From assembly GCA_029532415.1 (NCBI GenBank), contig JAQOTA010000071.1, forward strand, positions 1,364,001 to 1,428,000: DNA of 64,000 bases, read 5' to 3'. Within the stretch, counting starts at the first letter, position 1, and each line of letters begins with the position of its first letter. This stretch comes from Marasmius tenuissimus (lineage: Eukaryota; Basidiomycota; Agaricomycetes; Agaricales; Marasmiaceae). Below, piece after piece: positions 11,421 to 21,884 of this stretch. A program made the translations under genes and the position numbers. The notes under the pieces were generated by a model. That model did no database searches. It saw nothing but the letters and a program-made list of their open reading frames with translations, and was not told the DNA's origin.

Positions 11421-12186
11421 GGTGATTCAGGCGGGTTTCTGCCGTTGGACGGTGAACGAGGAGAGAACAGGTAAGTTGAACCGTTGACCTGGTTGACTCT
11501 TCTACCCAGAAAGACGTAGTTTTATACACCACCAACCAGACATTACCAGAAAGTTTGTCGTAACGGGCACATTTGTTCGGACATGCACAACGCACACATT
11601 TCGGATTCGAATGCAGATCGAAGAGCACAGTGGCCGAAAAGCAGAGTGGTCGGCACGGTTCCAGATAGCAAGTTTGTGAAGGAGAGGAGTAGTCCAGCAG
11701 TATGGATTGCACCCGCAAGCCAATGAACAGGTATCTGGAAAGAATCAACATATCAGATGTCATGATGAATGACGGACATAAGCATTCTGAACCGCATCGG
11801 TCGCTTTCGAACTTGCACTTGTATAGATTCTCGTTAACCCGGCCGTCGGGATTACGGCAGACTGTGTTCAAATTACTTGAGGCCTTGAGGAAGGGAGGAC
11901 GAACAGTAAGATGGAAACGAAGGATGTCATAGCAGCCAACCGGCGAGTGGGGGTATCTCATTCTTCCTGCTACACAACAATGGGCTGAGTAAGCTTGACT
12001 AGTCCAAGGGTGTGGTGGTATAAACTACCTGTATTAAACGGAAAAGGGACAAACTACTTGTTGAATACCGCAAACACGAAAGAATGACTATGACTCTAGT
12101 AAGCCGTGGGCTGGAGGCGTAGGGCGTGATAGGAGAAAACAGGGAAAATGTCCAATCGACTGATCCGAGAAAAATGACATTTGCGT
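11421..12186. other. Intergenic region between GPI paralogues
   Basis: It holds the promoter of paralogue A and the 3' flank of paralogue B. An open frame crosses it on the minus strand but lacks homology and coding character, so no gene is called. Confidence 0.5.
11520..11526 (-). promoter_or_regulatory. TATA box of GPI paralogue A
   Basis: TATAAAA on the minus strand, about 100 bases upstream of the ATG at 11418-11420, a usual distance for a strongly expressed fungal gene. Confidence 0.6.
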
Positions 12187-13095
12187 TTAAGCAAGAAGGG
12201 CAAGGACGGCGGCACCAACGATGCCAGCAGCGCCAATCTGAGCACTCGACGCAGAGGCGGCGTTGTTGTTGTTTGCAGAAGTGTTTTCAGCGCTGCCAGC
12301 GCTGCTAGCGGTGGTGCCAGTGGTACCAGCAGTCGTACCGCTGCCGCCAGATGTGCTGAAGTGAGAGGTATGAGCGAAGGCTTCGACATAAAAGGTATAT
12401 CGTCTTACGAGGTAGTGCTGGCGGTGTTCGAGCCTCCAGTGGATTGAGGGGGAGCGCCTGTTCCAGCAGTGTTGGAACCACCTCCAGAGATTGACGCAGT
12501 TTTGCCAACACAGTCCGTGCCGGCTGCATGTGAACGAGAATGAGCAAGTGTCAACGTAGGAAGAGTGATCACGCACATCCAGGCTGAACTGTTACTGAGG
12601 CGGTCTGACTTGTGACACCATTGCTGTCACGGAGAAGGAAACCGAGGCTGGTGCCAGGTTGGAAGTTGACCAGCCAAGTCAACGAGGTGCCTGATTGTTC
12701 GGGGAACTGTGTGAGGGCAGCACCAGAGGGGTTGTTGCCATCTTGGACACTCTATGAGGTTGAATTAGACCTTCCGTTTTGTTGCTGCGGACGTTAGACA
12801 TATGAACATACGATGAAGTAAGGTGCTACGTAGCAAGACGTCAGTCAGCGGAAAATTAGAACAGAGGAGAAAACAGCTCACCCTTTCCCCCTCCCCAGTT
12901 GAGTTGAACGGGCTGGCAAGCGACCAAGTTGTTACTGTTGCATAAGAAAAAACACAGGGGAGGAAAAAGTCAGAAAATCACGTCACTACGGGAGAAGAGG
13001 ATAAAAACGCAGGCTTACGGAGTGTTCAATGTAGGGTTCTGGGCGAGTGCGCCAGCAACAGCAGAGAGAACAGCGAGGAAAGTAACGGATTTCAT
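12187..13095 (-). CDS. Secreted Kre9/Knh-like domain protein with GPI-anchor signal (paralogue B)
   Basis: It starts with a clear signal peptide (MKSVTFLAVLSAVAGALAQ). The same Ig-like domain as paralogue A follows (LNTPNNLVACQPVQLNW, APYFISVQDGNNPSGAAL, SGTSLTWLVNFQPGTSLG, FLLRDSNGVTSQTASV), then a Cys-containing segment and a Ser/Thr/Gly-rich linker. The C-terminal hydrophobic tail (QIGAAGIVGAAVLALLA) fits a GPI-anchor signal. Introns interrupt NTP/NLV, GGK/APYF and YFI/SVQDG at the same places as in paralogue A, which shows descent from one gene. The Ser/Thr linker is longer and differs from that of A. A TATA-like TTTTATC (13169-13175, reverse) sits about 75 bases upstream. A surface glycoprotein role is inferred from the domain and anchor. 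Confidence 0.84.
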
Positions 13096-13627
13096 AGTCG
13101 TCTTGGAGGGGAAGGTGATGGTCGAGGGACAAGGGACGATGAGGCAACCGGGAATTCCTGGGATCACCTTTTATCACGCGGCCAGCTCCCTTTTGTTTGT
13201 GTGACAAATAACTGCCATCACATGGGAATGCCAATTTTTTCTTGGTGATTGCCGACGGTTCCCCTGTTGCAAGCTCTCGATTCGATTGCCCTTCTCTCCT
13301 TCATTTCAACAACGCTCCGGGTTTCATTGGATCGACCAGCAAGTATGTACAACAAGGCAATAGTTCGTCTGTGCTTGGGCTATCGTACAAGTAACTACCT
13401 ACTCAAAATAAGTTAAATGATCATCGCGTTCCCACCCCAAGTGATAGAACGTACGTATGGAACCGTGTGCTATTGAACTTTTGAACATAAGGAGACAGAA
13501 GGAGACCTGCCGAAGAAACCTGACATAGGGTAATTTTGTTGGATCGCAATACATTCCGAACGGAATTGGCTGCGCAATTGCTGGCTTGGTATGAACACTT
13601 GGGTCCGTCCACAGTCCGATCGTTTGT
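13096..13627. other. Intergenic region
   Basis: Promoter of GPI paralogue B and 3' flank of the TDP2-like gene. No gene seen. Confidence 0.5.
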
Positions 13628-14791
13628 TCAGTCATCTTCAATGTGAATATCCGCCGCCAGTCCGAAATGATCACTGATAAACCGTCCCCCTTCGTCCCGG
13701 ATACCCTTCCCAACAACGTCCGGTTTCGTGACAGAGAAACCTCGCCGAGGTGTGTAAAGGATCCTGTCTAATCGACCCTTCGGCAGTCGTCTATCCAGCT
13801 CGCTATTGCATTGATAGCCCCAAGTATACCCCTCTTCAAGGCGGTCGTATCTGCCCGGTTGGAACGCATCATCCATGCCCAGCCCTTCCACCTGCTCGTC
13901 CGAATCCCTATCTATGGCATTTAAATCCCCAGCAATCACAGCTCCGTCAATCTCCTCCCCTCGACAGAACCTAGTGGCACACATCGCCAGTTGTTCCCTA
14001 CGGAGGGAAGCATTATCTGACATCGACTCCAAGTGCGTATTAATAATTCGCAACACCCTGTCAGAGTGAAGCTTGACGTCGATCATAATCGCCGACCGCG
14101 AGCCCGGGGACATTCGATATTCCAGCAGGGATGCTCGTTCGACGTGCAAGGATCGATGCACGAGCGTCACATTCCCATATGTGTGCGACGGCCATTTGAG
14201 GTTGTTCAGCGGTGTCACATAGAAATTTTCCCGCACCCAGGGACACAGCCGAATGACCTCCAACATTTTACTATGGACCTCCTGTAACAGGACGACGCAG
14301 GGTTCGAGAGCCTTGGTCTCCTCGTCAATGGGGAGGATCTCGCCCTTGAGCTCGTCTAGGGCACCTCGCATGCGCTCCTGGGGGTGATGTGATGCGAAGT
14401 CAATGTTCCAAGTCGCTAGGGCAATTGTTTTAGCGGGAGTTTTGCGTCTATCGCGCGAACCTTTCGGAACGGCACACCAATCTTGTTTAGAACGCTTGTA
14501 ATGCTGCAAACGAAGAGGCCACTGCCGATAGACATCGCAAGGCTCTTGTGTGGATCCTTTCGAATGCATTTCCGGGTACGTGGCTACTTGTGGGTAGTGA
14601 GCGGGGGTGGGTGTCTTTGCGCGGGGAGTAGTCGATCGAAAAGCAGTGGCTGGAGGGTAGGTAGAGCTAGAAGTTGTGTCCGTTGGACTGGGGTCGGGTG
14701 TATCTTCGAGCTCTTCATACGCCTCGGGGGACGGGGGGATGAAGATCTCTTCGTCCTCACTGGTACCAATACTGGGATGAACTGCAAGCAT
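13628..14791 (-). CDS. TDP2-like phosphodiesterase (endonuclease/exonuclease/phosphatase fold)
   Basis: A single-exon gene for 387 residues, unusual here because almost every neighbour has introns. The N-terminal about 140 residues are disordered (acidic, then Ser/Thr/Pro-rich). The catalytic domain follows with motifs in the order of tyrosyl-DNA phosphodiesterase 2: TWNIDF, LLQEVHS (metal-binding Glu), INTHLES, AGDLNAID (catalytic Asp and Asn), RLDRILYTP and SDHFGL (catalytic His). All expected active-site residues are present. TDP2 enzymes use Mg2+ to release 5'-phosphotyrosyl protein adducts left by topoisomerase II, so a nuclear DNA-repair role is likely. Other enzymes of this fold act on different phosphodiesters, so the substrate is an inference from motif resemblance. 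The ATG at 14789-14791 is the first in frame. Confidence 0.82.
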   Translation of the reverse strand: MLAVHPSIGTSEDEEIFIPPSPEAYEELEDTPDPSPTDTTSSSTYPPATAFRSTTPRAKTPTPAHYPQVATYPEMHSKGSTQEPCDVYRQWPLRLQHYKRSKQDWCAVPKGSRDRRKTPAKTIALATWNIDFASHHPQERMRGALDELKGEILPIDEETKALEPCVVLLQEVHSKMLEVIRLCPWVRENFYVTPLNNLKWPSHTYGNVTLVHRSLHVERASLLEYRMSPGSRSAIMIDVKLHSDRVLRIINTHLESMSDNASLRREQLAMCATRFCRGEEIDGAVIAGDLNAIDRDSDEQVEGLGMDDAFQPGRYDRLEEGYTWGYQCNSELDRRLPKGRLDRILYTPRRGFSVTKPDVVGKGIRDEGGRFISDHFGLAADIHIEDD

Positions 14792-15516
14792 GATTAACGT
14801 GGCGCAGCGAGGTTATGGGAATAATTGAGGGTGTTTGAGAAGATTGAGGATACTGAAGTCATGAACTATTAGGAATGAAGAAGGAATGAAGCACCGAAGG
14901 ACGCACGCACCAAGATCCGGCTGGAAGGGAGGAGAGTTGGCAAGCGGGGGGAAAATACTGTAACCGGTCAGCCTACGCAACTTCGTATAAGTAGCGTGGA
15001 GAAAATGTGTTTGCCCTCCAGTATCGATCGTCAAAACAAAGCAAGGCACCCCACTTATGATAACACGGCCGCACTCCGCCTTAAATTTTCGCGATTGTCC
15101 AATGACATGCCTCGTTTCAACATCACGCGTACTACACATTTCATGCCTTCTCATACACGAGGCAAATTTTCGCGCCCACAAAGGAACCCGCCTGCCATGC
15201 AAGCCAGGGAGGCGACCCGGTCGTCCAGGAAAAGTCTCAATTGGAGATATTCACGAGAGTATGCATCAAAATTCTGAAGTTAATTGGCCGAGGATGAAAA
15301 AGAATAGGAGGGCGTGATCCTCGACGACTTTCAATTAACAAAATTTCTGAAAGAAGTTTGCTTCCAGTGAGCGCTTACTGGGATACCTCGGACCTGCTCC
15401 ATTCATGGGCGCACTTGTGGAAATCGATAACGTCTTCGACGGATTGTAATGTTGTGTGCAGGTGCTTTCCTAGCTAGATCCGGGGCGTGATATGATACAT
15501 GGCGGGCAGACCTACA
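14792..15516. other. Intergenic region
   Basis: Upstream region of the TDP2-like gene and 3' flank of the PDI gene. No gene or repeat recognised. Confidence 0.5.
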
Positions 15517-17323
15517 TTAAAGCTCTCCAGTCGCCTTGCGAACAGCCTCGTCGACCTTCTCTTCTGCTTCTGCCTTCTTCTCTTCAGCGAAGGAGCGAAG
15601 GATGTTGGCCTTGATTTTCATCTCATCAAGCTTTGCCGGTGCGAGGTTCCGCTTCTTGAGGATGGTCTCCAATCTGCATTGGACACGCGGAGATAACACG
15701 ACGGCGGTTTACAGATACCGAGTATATGAAAGGCGGGAGAAGTTTGTGAGCAAAGATTTTAGACGCTCACAGTGATCTAACATACCGCTTGGCTTCCTTT
15801 TCGAGGTACTCCTCACTCGAGTTGACGACCTTTTCCATGATACGCAAGTAGGGCTTCGAGACAGCACCGACAGTCTGTGCGAGTGCGAGTGCCTCCTTGT
15901 ATACTGAATCACGAGCACCGGCCGTTGCGACAAAGAACTTGGAGGCGAGTGTATCCAGTTCGGGAACTAGGCCAGCCTGGGGACGTAATGTCGATACTTC
16001 AGCGTCCGTCATTCACCGAGTTCACCGCGTTTACCTTGTCGTTAAGGCCGCCTCCGACGGCACGGTGGGTACCACACTTCTCGTTGAGGAAGTTGACGAA
16101 TGCCTCCTCTGATCGGGGGCCCTCATAGTTCACCGGCTCGGTACTTCCCTTGGGGAAAAACTTGATCGTTGGGAAGCCGGAGATACCATATTTCTGTGAG
16201 ATTGCAGAGTTCTTCTTGTCGTCGGCGTCGACATTGGCCACGATGCACTGAGCATTGTGTCAGCAACGATGAAATGAAGAGTAAGTTCAGGCTACGTACG
16301 TCGCTCTCGTCCTTGAATGTTGTTCCGACTAAGCGTCGAGGATGAGTAAGTGATGGGGTGATTGCAGAACCATATAGACAACATGCCTGTTTCGTAAGCT
16401 GGTTTCATTGCTTTGCAGTGGCCACACCATGGAGCCTAAAAATAAATGATGGATCAGTAAACATTCATCCGACGGAATAGGAGTGGGTCCTACAGTGAAA
16501 GTGACAAGAACGTTCTTGGACTCGTCCTGCACGGAATGGTAAACTTGGGGTAAAGTCTCGTGAATTGCACGATGCACGCACTAGAGCAACTCCGTCGAAT
16601 GTGTGGACGTCGAGGACCTTATAGTCAGGTGGAGGCGGAGGTTTGATATTTGACTTGACGCCAGACTTTGTTGTGACGCTATTTTCGGACACGTTAGTGA
16701 AAGATCCGGACGAGAGCCTCAGTAGACTGACAAGTTTGCAAGGCCGTCGATATCACGACTGCCCTCAAATGGCGTGTCGTTGCCGTCAGCGTCAAACCAT
16801 TTCAAGGCTAAAGTTGCCCAGGAACGTCAACTCATGCGTTGCGAGAAGTCGGATGAGCACTCACTCGGATAACCTGTCACTCCGTACTTCCCTGCTAGCG
16901 ACTTTCCAACACCGTCGGCATCCATCTTCGCGATGTAAACTTTGTCTTTCGCATGGGCGAAAGCATCTCCCAGTTGTTCATAAACGGGAGCGAGGTTCTG
17001 GTTTTCCGAGTGTCAAACCCGGCTCTTTGAACAAATCCGACGCGACGTACTTTGCAGTGTCCACTAACACAACACAGAGACTATCAGTGAGAAGGCTTCA
17101 CTTATGAGCTCTTCGAAGGGAAACTCACCACCAAGGTGCAAAGCTAGTTCACAGCAGACATTAGACCGTATCCTCCGAGGATATCAATGAATACTCACAA
17201 TTCTACGAGCCCTGCTTTGCCTTTGCCAACAACCTGGTCCCAGTTATCCGGGCCGAGATCTATAACATTCGAGGCGCAGGCGCCTGCTATTACAGAAGCA
17301 ACAAGGAGCGAAAAGAGTCTCAT
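15517..17323 (-). CDS. Protein disulfide isomerase with two thioredoxin domains and ERp29 C-terminal domain
   Basis: ER-lumenal oxidoreductase of the fungal Erp38/P5-like group. The protein starts with a signal peptide (MRLFSLLVASVIAGACA). Thioredoxin domain 1 has the active site APWCGHCK, its first Cys codon split by an intron; KYGVTGYPTLKWF follows. Domain 2 has a second APWCGHCK and KYGISGFPTIKFFPKG. An all-helical ERp29-type domain comes last (KFFVATAGARDSVYKEAL, MEKVVNSSEEYLEKEAKR). Both CGHC motifs are intact, so the enzyme should be active. The C-terminus is ATGEL rather than a standard KDEL or HDEL, so retention may use a divergent signal. It shares a 223-bp divergent promoter region with the Sqt1 homologue. 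I chose the ATG at 17321-17323, not one upstream at 17413, because it gives a standard signal peptide. Confidence 0.92.
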
Positions 17324-17546
17324 GGTGGTAAGGGAAAAAGAGAAGGTGGGACACGACACTAAAAGCGCCGTGACGTGGAGAAGGATACGGGCGCTCATGC
17401 GGGCGGCTATCAATTTTGCTGACCGCGTGGGAAGTGTTCTGATCGTCGATTATCAACCAACGTTACTCAGCCAAATTTTTCAGAATCAATAAAAGGTGCT
17501 TGGCTTCATCCAGCTCGTCTCATTCTAGACCTTACATCGCGACAAA

Positions 17547-19019
17547 ATGGATCACAAAGAACAGAAACATGACCACGAGGACGGGCAAGAACAGCACGAT
17601 ATGGAAGAAGAGCAGTTTATAGACCAAGAAGAGATTTTGGCGGAAGTACCTCTCGATGGCGATCACCCTATGGATGAGGACGACGAGGCAGAGGACACGC
17701 TCGGGGAACTGCAAGCGGGACCATCGTCTATGGCCGACAACTCTGTTCAGGCTTTTCCCAATCACCAAACGTCCGTTTTCACCGTCGCTGTTCACCCTAC
17801 CGAACCCTACGCAGTGTCGGGAGGCGAGGATGATCTGGGATATGTTTGGGATATAACGGACGGAGAAGTCATCGTCAAGCTTACTGGCCACTCCGATAGC
17901 GTGTCGTGTGTTGCGTGGAGTCACGATGGCGAGATTGTATCTACCGGAGGCATGGACGGCAAAATACGATTGTGGAGGAGAGTTGGAAAAGAGGATTATC
18001 GAACTTGGGAGTTCTTGACGGAGCTCCAAGGACCCGATGAAGTTATGGTTTGTTTCACAGTATCTATATCTCTAAACCATATTCTAAATCGGCCCTAGTT
18101 CTTGAGATGGCACCCTAAAGGAACCGTCTTGCTCGCAGGCTCTAATGATTCTACATTATGGCTATGGCAGTGTGAGTGGTTATCAGTGTTCTGAAACGCT
18201 TGCTGATGATACAAAACAGTGCCTTCCGGTAACACGATGCAGGTCTTTGCTGGACATACCGGTGCCGTACAGTGTGGCGAATTCACCCCAGACGGTGAGA
18301 TTTGCCGTATATCCTTTGTTCAGGAGACTGATAGGTATAATTGGTATAGGAAAACGGATAGTTTCTGCGTGCGCTGACGGGACGCTGATTTTGTGGGATC
18401 CTCGCTCTCCTACACCAGTCTTCAAGCTGACGCCTGAGGATGCGCGATTTGATCTTGATGGAATCACGTCGGTAGGCGTCAACCCGACATCGACCTTAGC
18501 AGTTGTCGGAGGAGCCGCTGGGGGCGTCAGAGTTATCAGTCTTACAAAAGGAGATATCGTCGCCACACTTGGTGGACACACTGAGGGCGAGAGTATCGAA
18601 GCTGTGACGTTCATGGACCTCACAGCGAACGGTACTGGCTACGCCGCCACTGGATCTACTGATGGCAAGATATGCCTATGGGACCTGAGTACCATGCGCC
18701 TCCGGGCTACTCTGGAACATGAGGTGAGCCTGAACCGCTCGACCCGATAGCTTTCGCTGACTTGCGCTCGACGAAGGATGCGGTCACAACCTTGTTGTCC
18801 GTTCCATCTCCCAAGAACAACTTATTGGTATCAAGCTCCGCTGACAAGACTCTTCGTACTTGGGACGCCCGGACAGGGACGCTCTTGAGGACGCACCGAG
18901 GACACAACGGACCGGTTCTCGGTGCATCATTGGGATTGGGTGGCACTGTTGTGGTCAGTGCTGGAGATGATAGTGTTTGTTTAGTGTTTACCACCGAAGC
19001 CACCGAGGACGATTCGTAG
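17547..19019 (+). CDS. SQT1: Sqt1/AAMP-family WD40 ribosome-assembly chaperone (uL16 chaperone)
   Basis: A WD40 propeller whose yeast relative Sqt1 binds nascent ribosomal protein uL16 (Rpl10) and escorts it to pre-60S particles; the animal relative is AAMP. The N-terminus is acidic (HMDEEDD-like stretches up to about residue 65), as in Sqt1. Repeats follow: VFTVAVHPTEPYAVSGGEDD, VSCVAWSHDGEIVSTGGMDG, a repeat starting FLRWHPKGTVLLAGSNDS, AVQCGEFTPDG, IVSACADGTLILWD, and a final repeat with NNLLVSSSADKTLRTWD. Five exons are joined by short introns; one junction (WLWQ/LPSG) uses the donor GTGAGT. A uL4 chaperone homologue (Acl4) is also in this window at 45662-47023, about 27 kb away. The assignment is based on the acidic N-terminus and repeat order. 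Confidence 0.85.
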
Positions 19020-19783
19020 AGAAGCCCGTACATGTTAATGAATGCCCGTCTGGGTATCTCGGCTGTTTCAATTTCGAACTAACGTCCTCGAGTTCATGAC
19101 ATTCGCAGAACGAAACCATTATCGGCCTAATAATCTCACCGCCCCAAAACCGTGAGGATACCTGTAGATCGACGGTGGCCACTCCCTTCTGCCATGTACG
19201 CGGCATGGTACGAGGTACGGGAAGGCTTACGCACACCCTTCTTACCCTTCTTGTTTGACGAACCACCTGTACAATCAACAAATTATTCTGAGGATGCACG
19301 TAGGTATGTAGGAGTCATCCTTCGATGGGATGAGTACTTCAATATGCTCATCCTGTCCGCTGTTGCACTGGGGGGACCGTCATGTTGGTTGCCGTTTACC
19401 ACTTGTTACTTTTGATCATCGCCTTGGTTTCCTTGATCCGAAAGAATTCCGAAAGTGAGTTGCTTTTCCGAATGAAAGATGCCTGACAGAAACATCCGTT
19501 CCTGAGTGTTTGACTGGATGTGCCAACCGTATGGCAGTGGGAATTATTTGACCTTCGCCAGCAATTCACCAATACCGTTCTTCTGGGTTTTATCAGCTTT
19601 TAAGGCAGCCAGCGGGGGTCATGTCTCTCCAAGTCTTCCCCCATATTTCGTTCCTCGAGCCCGAGCTGTGCTCTTTTCTTTCTTTCTCTCCCGTTTTTAC
19701 TGGTCTTCCAGTCGCATCAGGCCGACTTCTGCTATCACTCTTTCTTAGTCCATCAATCCTGCAAATTCCTTTCCTTAAACACA
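19020..19783. other. Intergenic region with promoter of propeller A
   Basis: No gene seen. A pyrimidine-rich tract (about 19630-19760) lies just before the ATG at 19784, a common feature near transcription starts of highly expressed basidiomycete genes. Confidence 0.45.
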
Positions 19784-21566
19784 ATGAAGGTCACCATCAA
19801 CTTCGTTTTCGTCTCTCTTTTCTTGTCTTCTTTCGTTACCGGTTTGCCAGTTCAACGCAGAAAGGCAGTGCCTGAAGCTGGCAGAGTTGTTAAAATGAAC
19901 GACCGCCCTGGTCAGAGGAACGGAGGACAGGGCAACAATGAAGGACAAGGCAACAACAATAACAATGCCACGAACGGAGCCGCGGCTGGCGCTTTGTATT
20001 GTGAGTTCACCTTCCCCATAGACTGTAGGGTCTAGACGCGGATCTTATTGTTTCTCGTGTCAGTTATCACCAACGAGGACGATGGTAACTTCGTCGTATC
20101 AGCCGACATCGCCGAGGATGGTAAAGTGGTAAGTTCCGTATATCCGGCTCACATTCAGAACACCCTTGTGATACTTCATTTTTTTCTTTCTTTCAGTCCC
20201 TGCGCCAAGCAATTTCTGCGGGTGGCTTTGGGATTCGCGGTGACGATGGCAACAAGAACAACCCAGCTCCTCTGTTCTCTCAGGGCGCTGTTTCAGTCAG
20301 CGCGACCTCCAAATTGCTGGCGACGGTGAATGTAAGTATCCCGACATAGTATTCCAAGAGTAAAAAAGCTAATTTGACCGACTTGGAACGTAGGCCGGGT
20401 CCAACACGCTTGCTCTCTTCAGTATTGACGAGAAAGACCCCGCTGTCCTCACGAAAATCGGCTCCCTCGTGGGCAGTGGAGGCGAGTTCCCCATCTCTGT
20501 TGCCTTCAACTCAAAGGGTGACACACTCTGTGCCCTGAACGGAGGTGAAGTCAACAGCGTGAGGTAAATACATTGATCCCTTCACTCGCTTTCGAGGCAA
20601 TATAGCTCAATAACCCTTTAGTTGCTTCAAGGCAAACAATGAGGATGGTTTGACCCCTCTGGCGGGCGGCAACCGCATTCTGGGCTTGAAACAGACGACT
20701 CCCGCCACTGGCGCACCAGGCAGCGCCAGCCACATTTTGTTTTCTGAAGACGATAAACAGTTGATTGCATCGGTCAAGGGTATCCCGGACCCTAATAATG
20801 GAAGGGGCGTCGTTGGAGCACTTGCAGTCTACGACGTCGGCAACAACGGTGCGCTCTCGGAGGAGCCCAAGGTCTTTGCCCCTCCTGAGAACGGTCTCGC
20901 ACCTTTCGGTATGGCTCTTGTTCCAAACAAGAAGGCCGTCGTTGTCGCGGACCCGGCCAACGGATTTGACGTGATTGACATCGAGACGGGTGATAATGCA
21001 AATAGCAAGTCTGTGGCCGTTGATGTCGACGACCAAAAGGCCACCGGTTGGGCGGCTTTCAGCAAGAAGACTGGTAACTTCTATCTCACCGACGCTGTCA
21101 CTGGACGTGTAACGGAGGTCAAGGTTGAGGATGACTTGAAGGGTTCAGTTGTTTCGGTGCGTTCACGCTCATTCACTGACTAGCAATGCCTCCCATACGA
21201 TACTGATTTTCTACAACTCTCTAGCAAACCGATTTGGGCAACAACAGTGGACCAATCGACAATGTCGTCGCGACTATCAAAGACAAAGAGTGCGTGTTGA
21301 TCTCCTCCTGTCGAGCAAGTTACTCACGTTCTCTATCAACAGTTTCTTGTTTGTCCTCTCTAGTCAGGCAAACGCTATCGATGTCCTCTCGCTCGATGGA
21401 GCAGGCAAAGTCACCAAAGTCGACAAGACAGATATTGCCGACCCAGCCAAGCAAGCAAACCTCAAACTCAGTGAGTGCATATCCTTTGATGTAGATGGTA
21501 TCCAATGACATTTCTCCGAACAGACTCTATAAACATCCAGGGTATGGCGGCGTTCGTCAAGCCATG
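19784..21566 (+). CDS. Secreted 7-bladed beta-propeller protein, lactonase/3-carboxymuconate-cyclase-like (paralogue A)
   Basis: It starts with a signal peptide (MKVTINFVFVSLFLSSFVTG). A Gly/Asn/Gln-rich linker follows, then a propeller of the 6-phosphogluconolactonase/carboxymuconate-cyclase-like type: ITNEDDGNFVVSADI, GSGGEFPISVAFNSKGDTLC, ASHILFSEDDKQLIASVKG, APFGMALVPNKKAVVVAD, TGNFYLTDAVTGRVTEV and INIQGMAAFVKP at the end. About eight short exons give one continuous protein; the stop is TGA at 21564-21566. A paralogue at 48395-50144 has the same exon boundaries. The fold assignment is inferred from spaced blade motifs. Fungal members are often annotated as carboxymuconate cyclases without proof, so enzymatic activity is uncertain. 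An extracellular location is well supported by the signal peptide. Confidence 0.8.
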
Positions 21567-21884
21567 AAGATAGTATATGGGTATACTGTAGCATTTACTA
21601 TGTATTATTTGGGTTCATGACAATGTAAAATGGGTGACGAGATATTTTTGGTTCAGCTACTCGGGAGTATGGCACGCACTCACACAGTTCCAGTTGGTGC
21701 AGACTTGATATCGGTCGCTAGTTCGGAATGACGGGATCATGTCATCGGTGGGTCAGAATTGGTGAAGGTTGGCAGTACCGAAGGGCCGGATGTTAGAGCA
21801 AGATGGTATCCAATATAGATCCTACACGAGATATAATACATATTGTTAAGTTAGCCTCATCGTAACTCTCCAGCCACTCTTCCA
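21567..21884. other. Intergenic region between convergent genes
   Basis: 3' flanks of propeller A and the RhoGEF gene. Nothing else recognised. Confidence 0.5.

Noticed and set aside
11239..11961. A 240-codon open frame on the minus strand between the GPI genes
   Set aside because: It crosses the start and promoter of the supported GPI paralogue A, has no signal of a family and an unlikely composition (many Cys and Arg).
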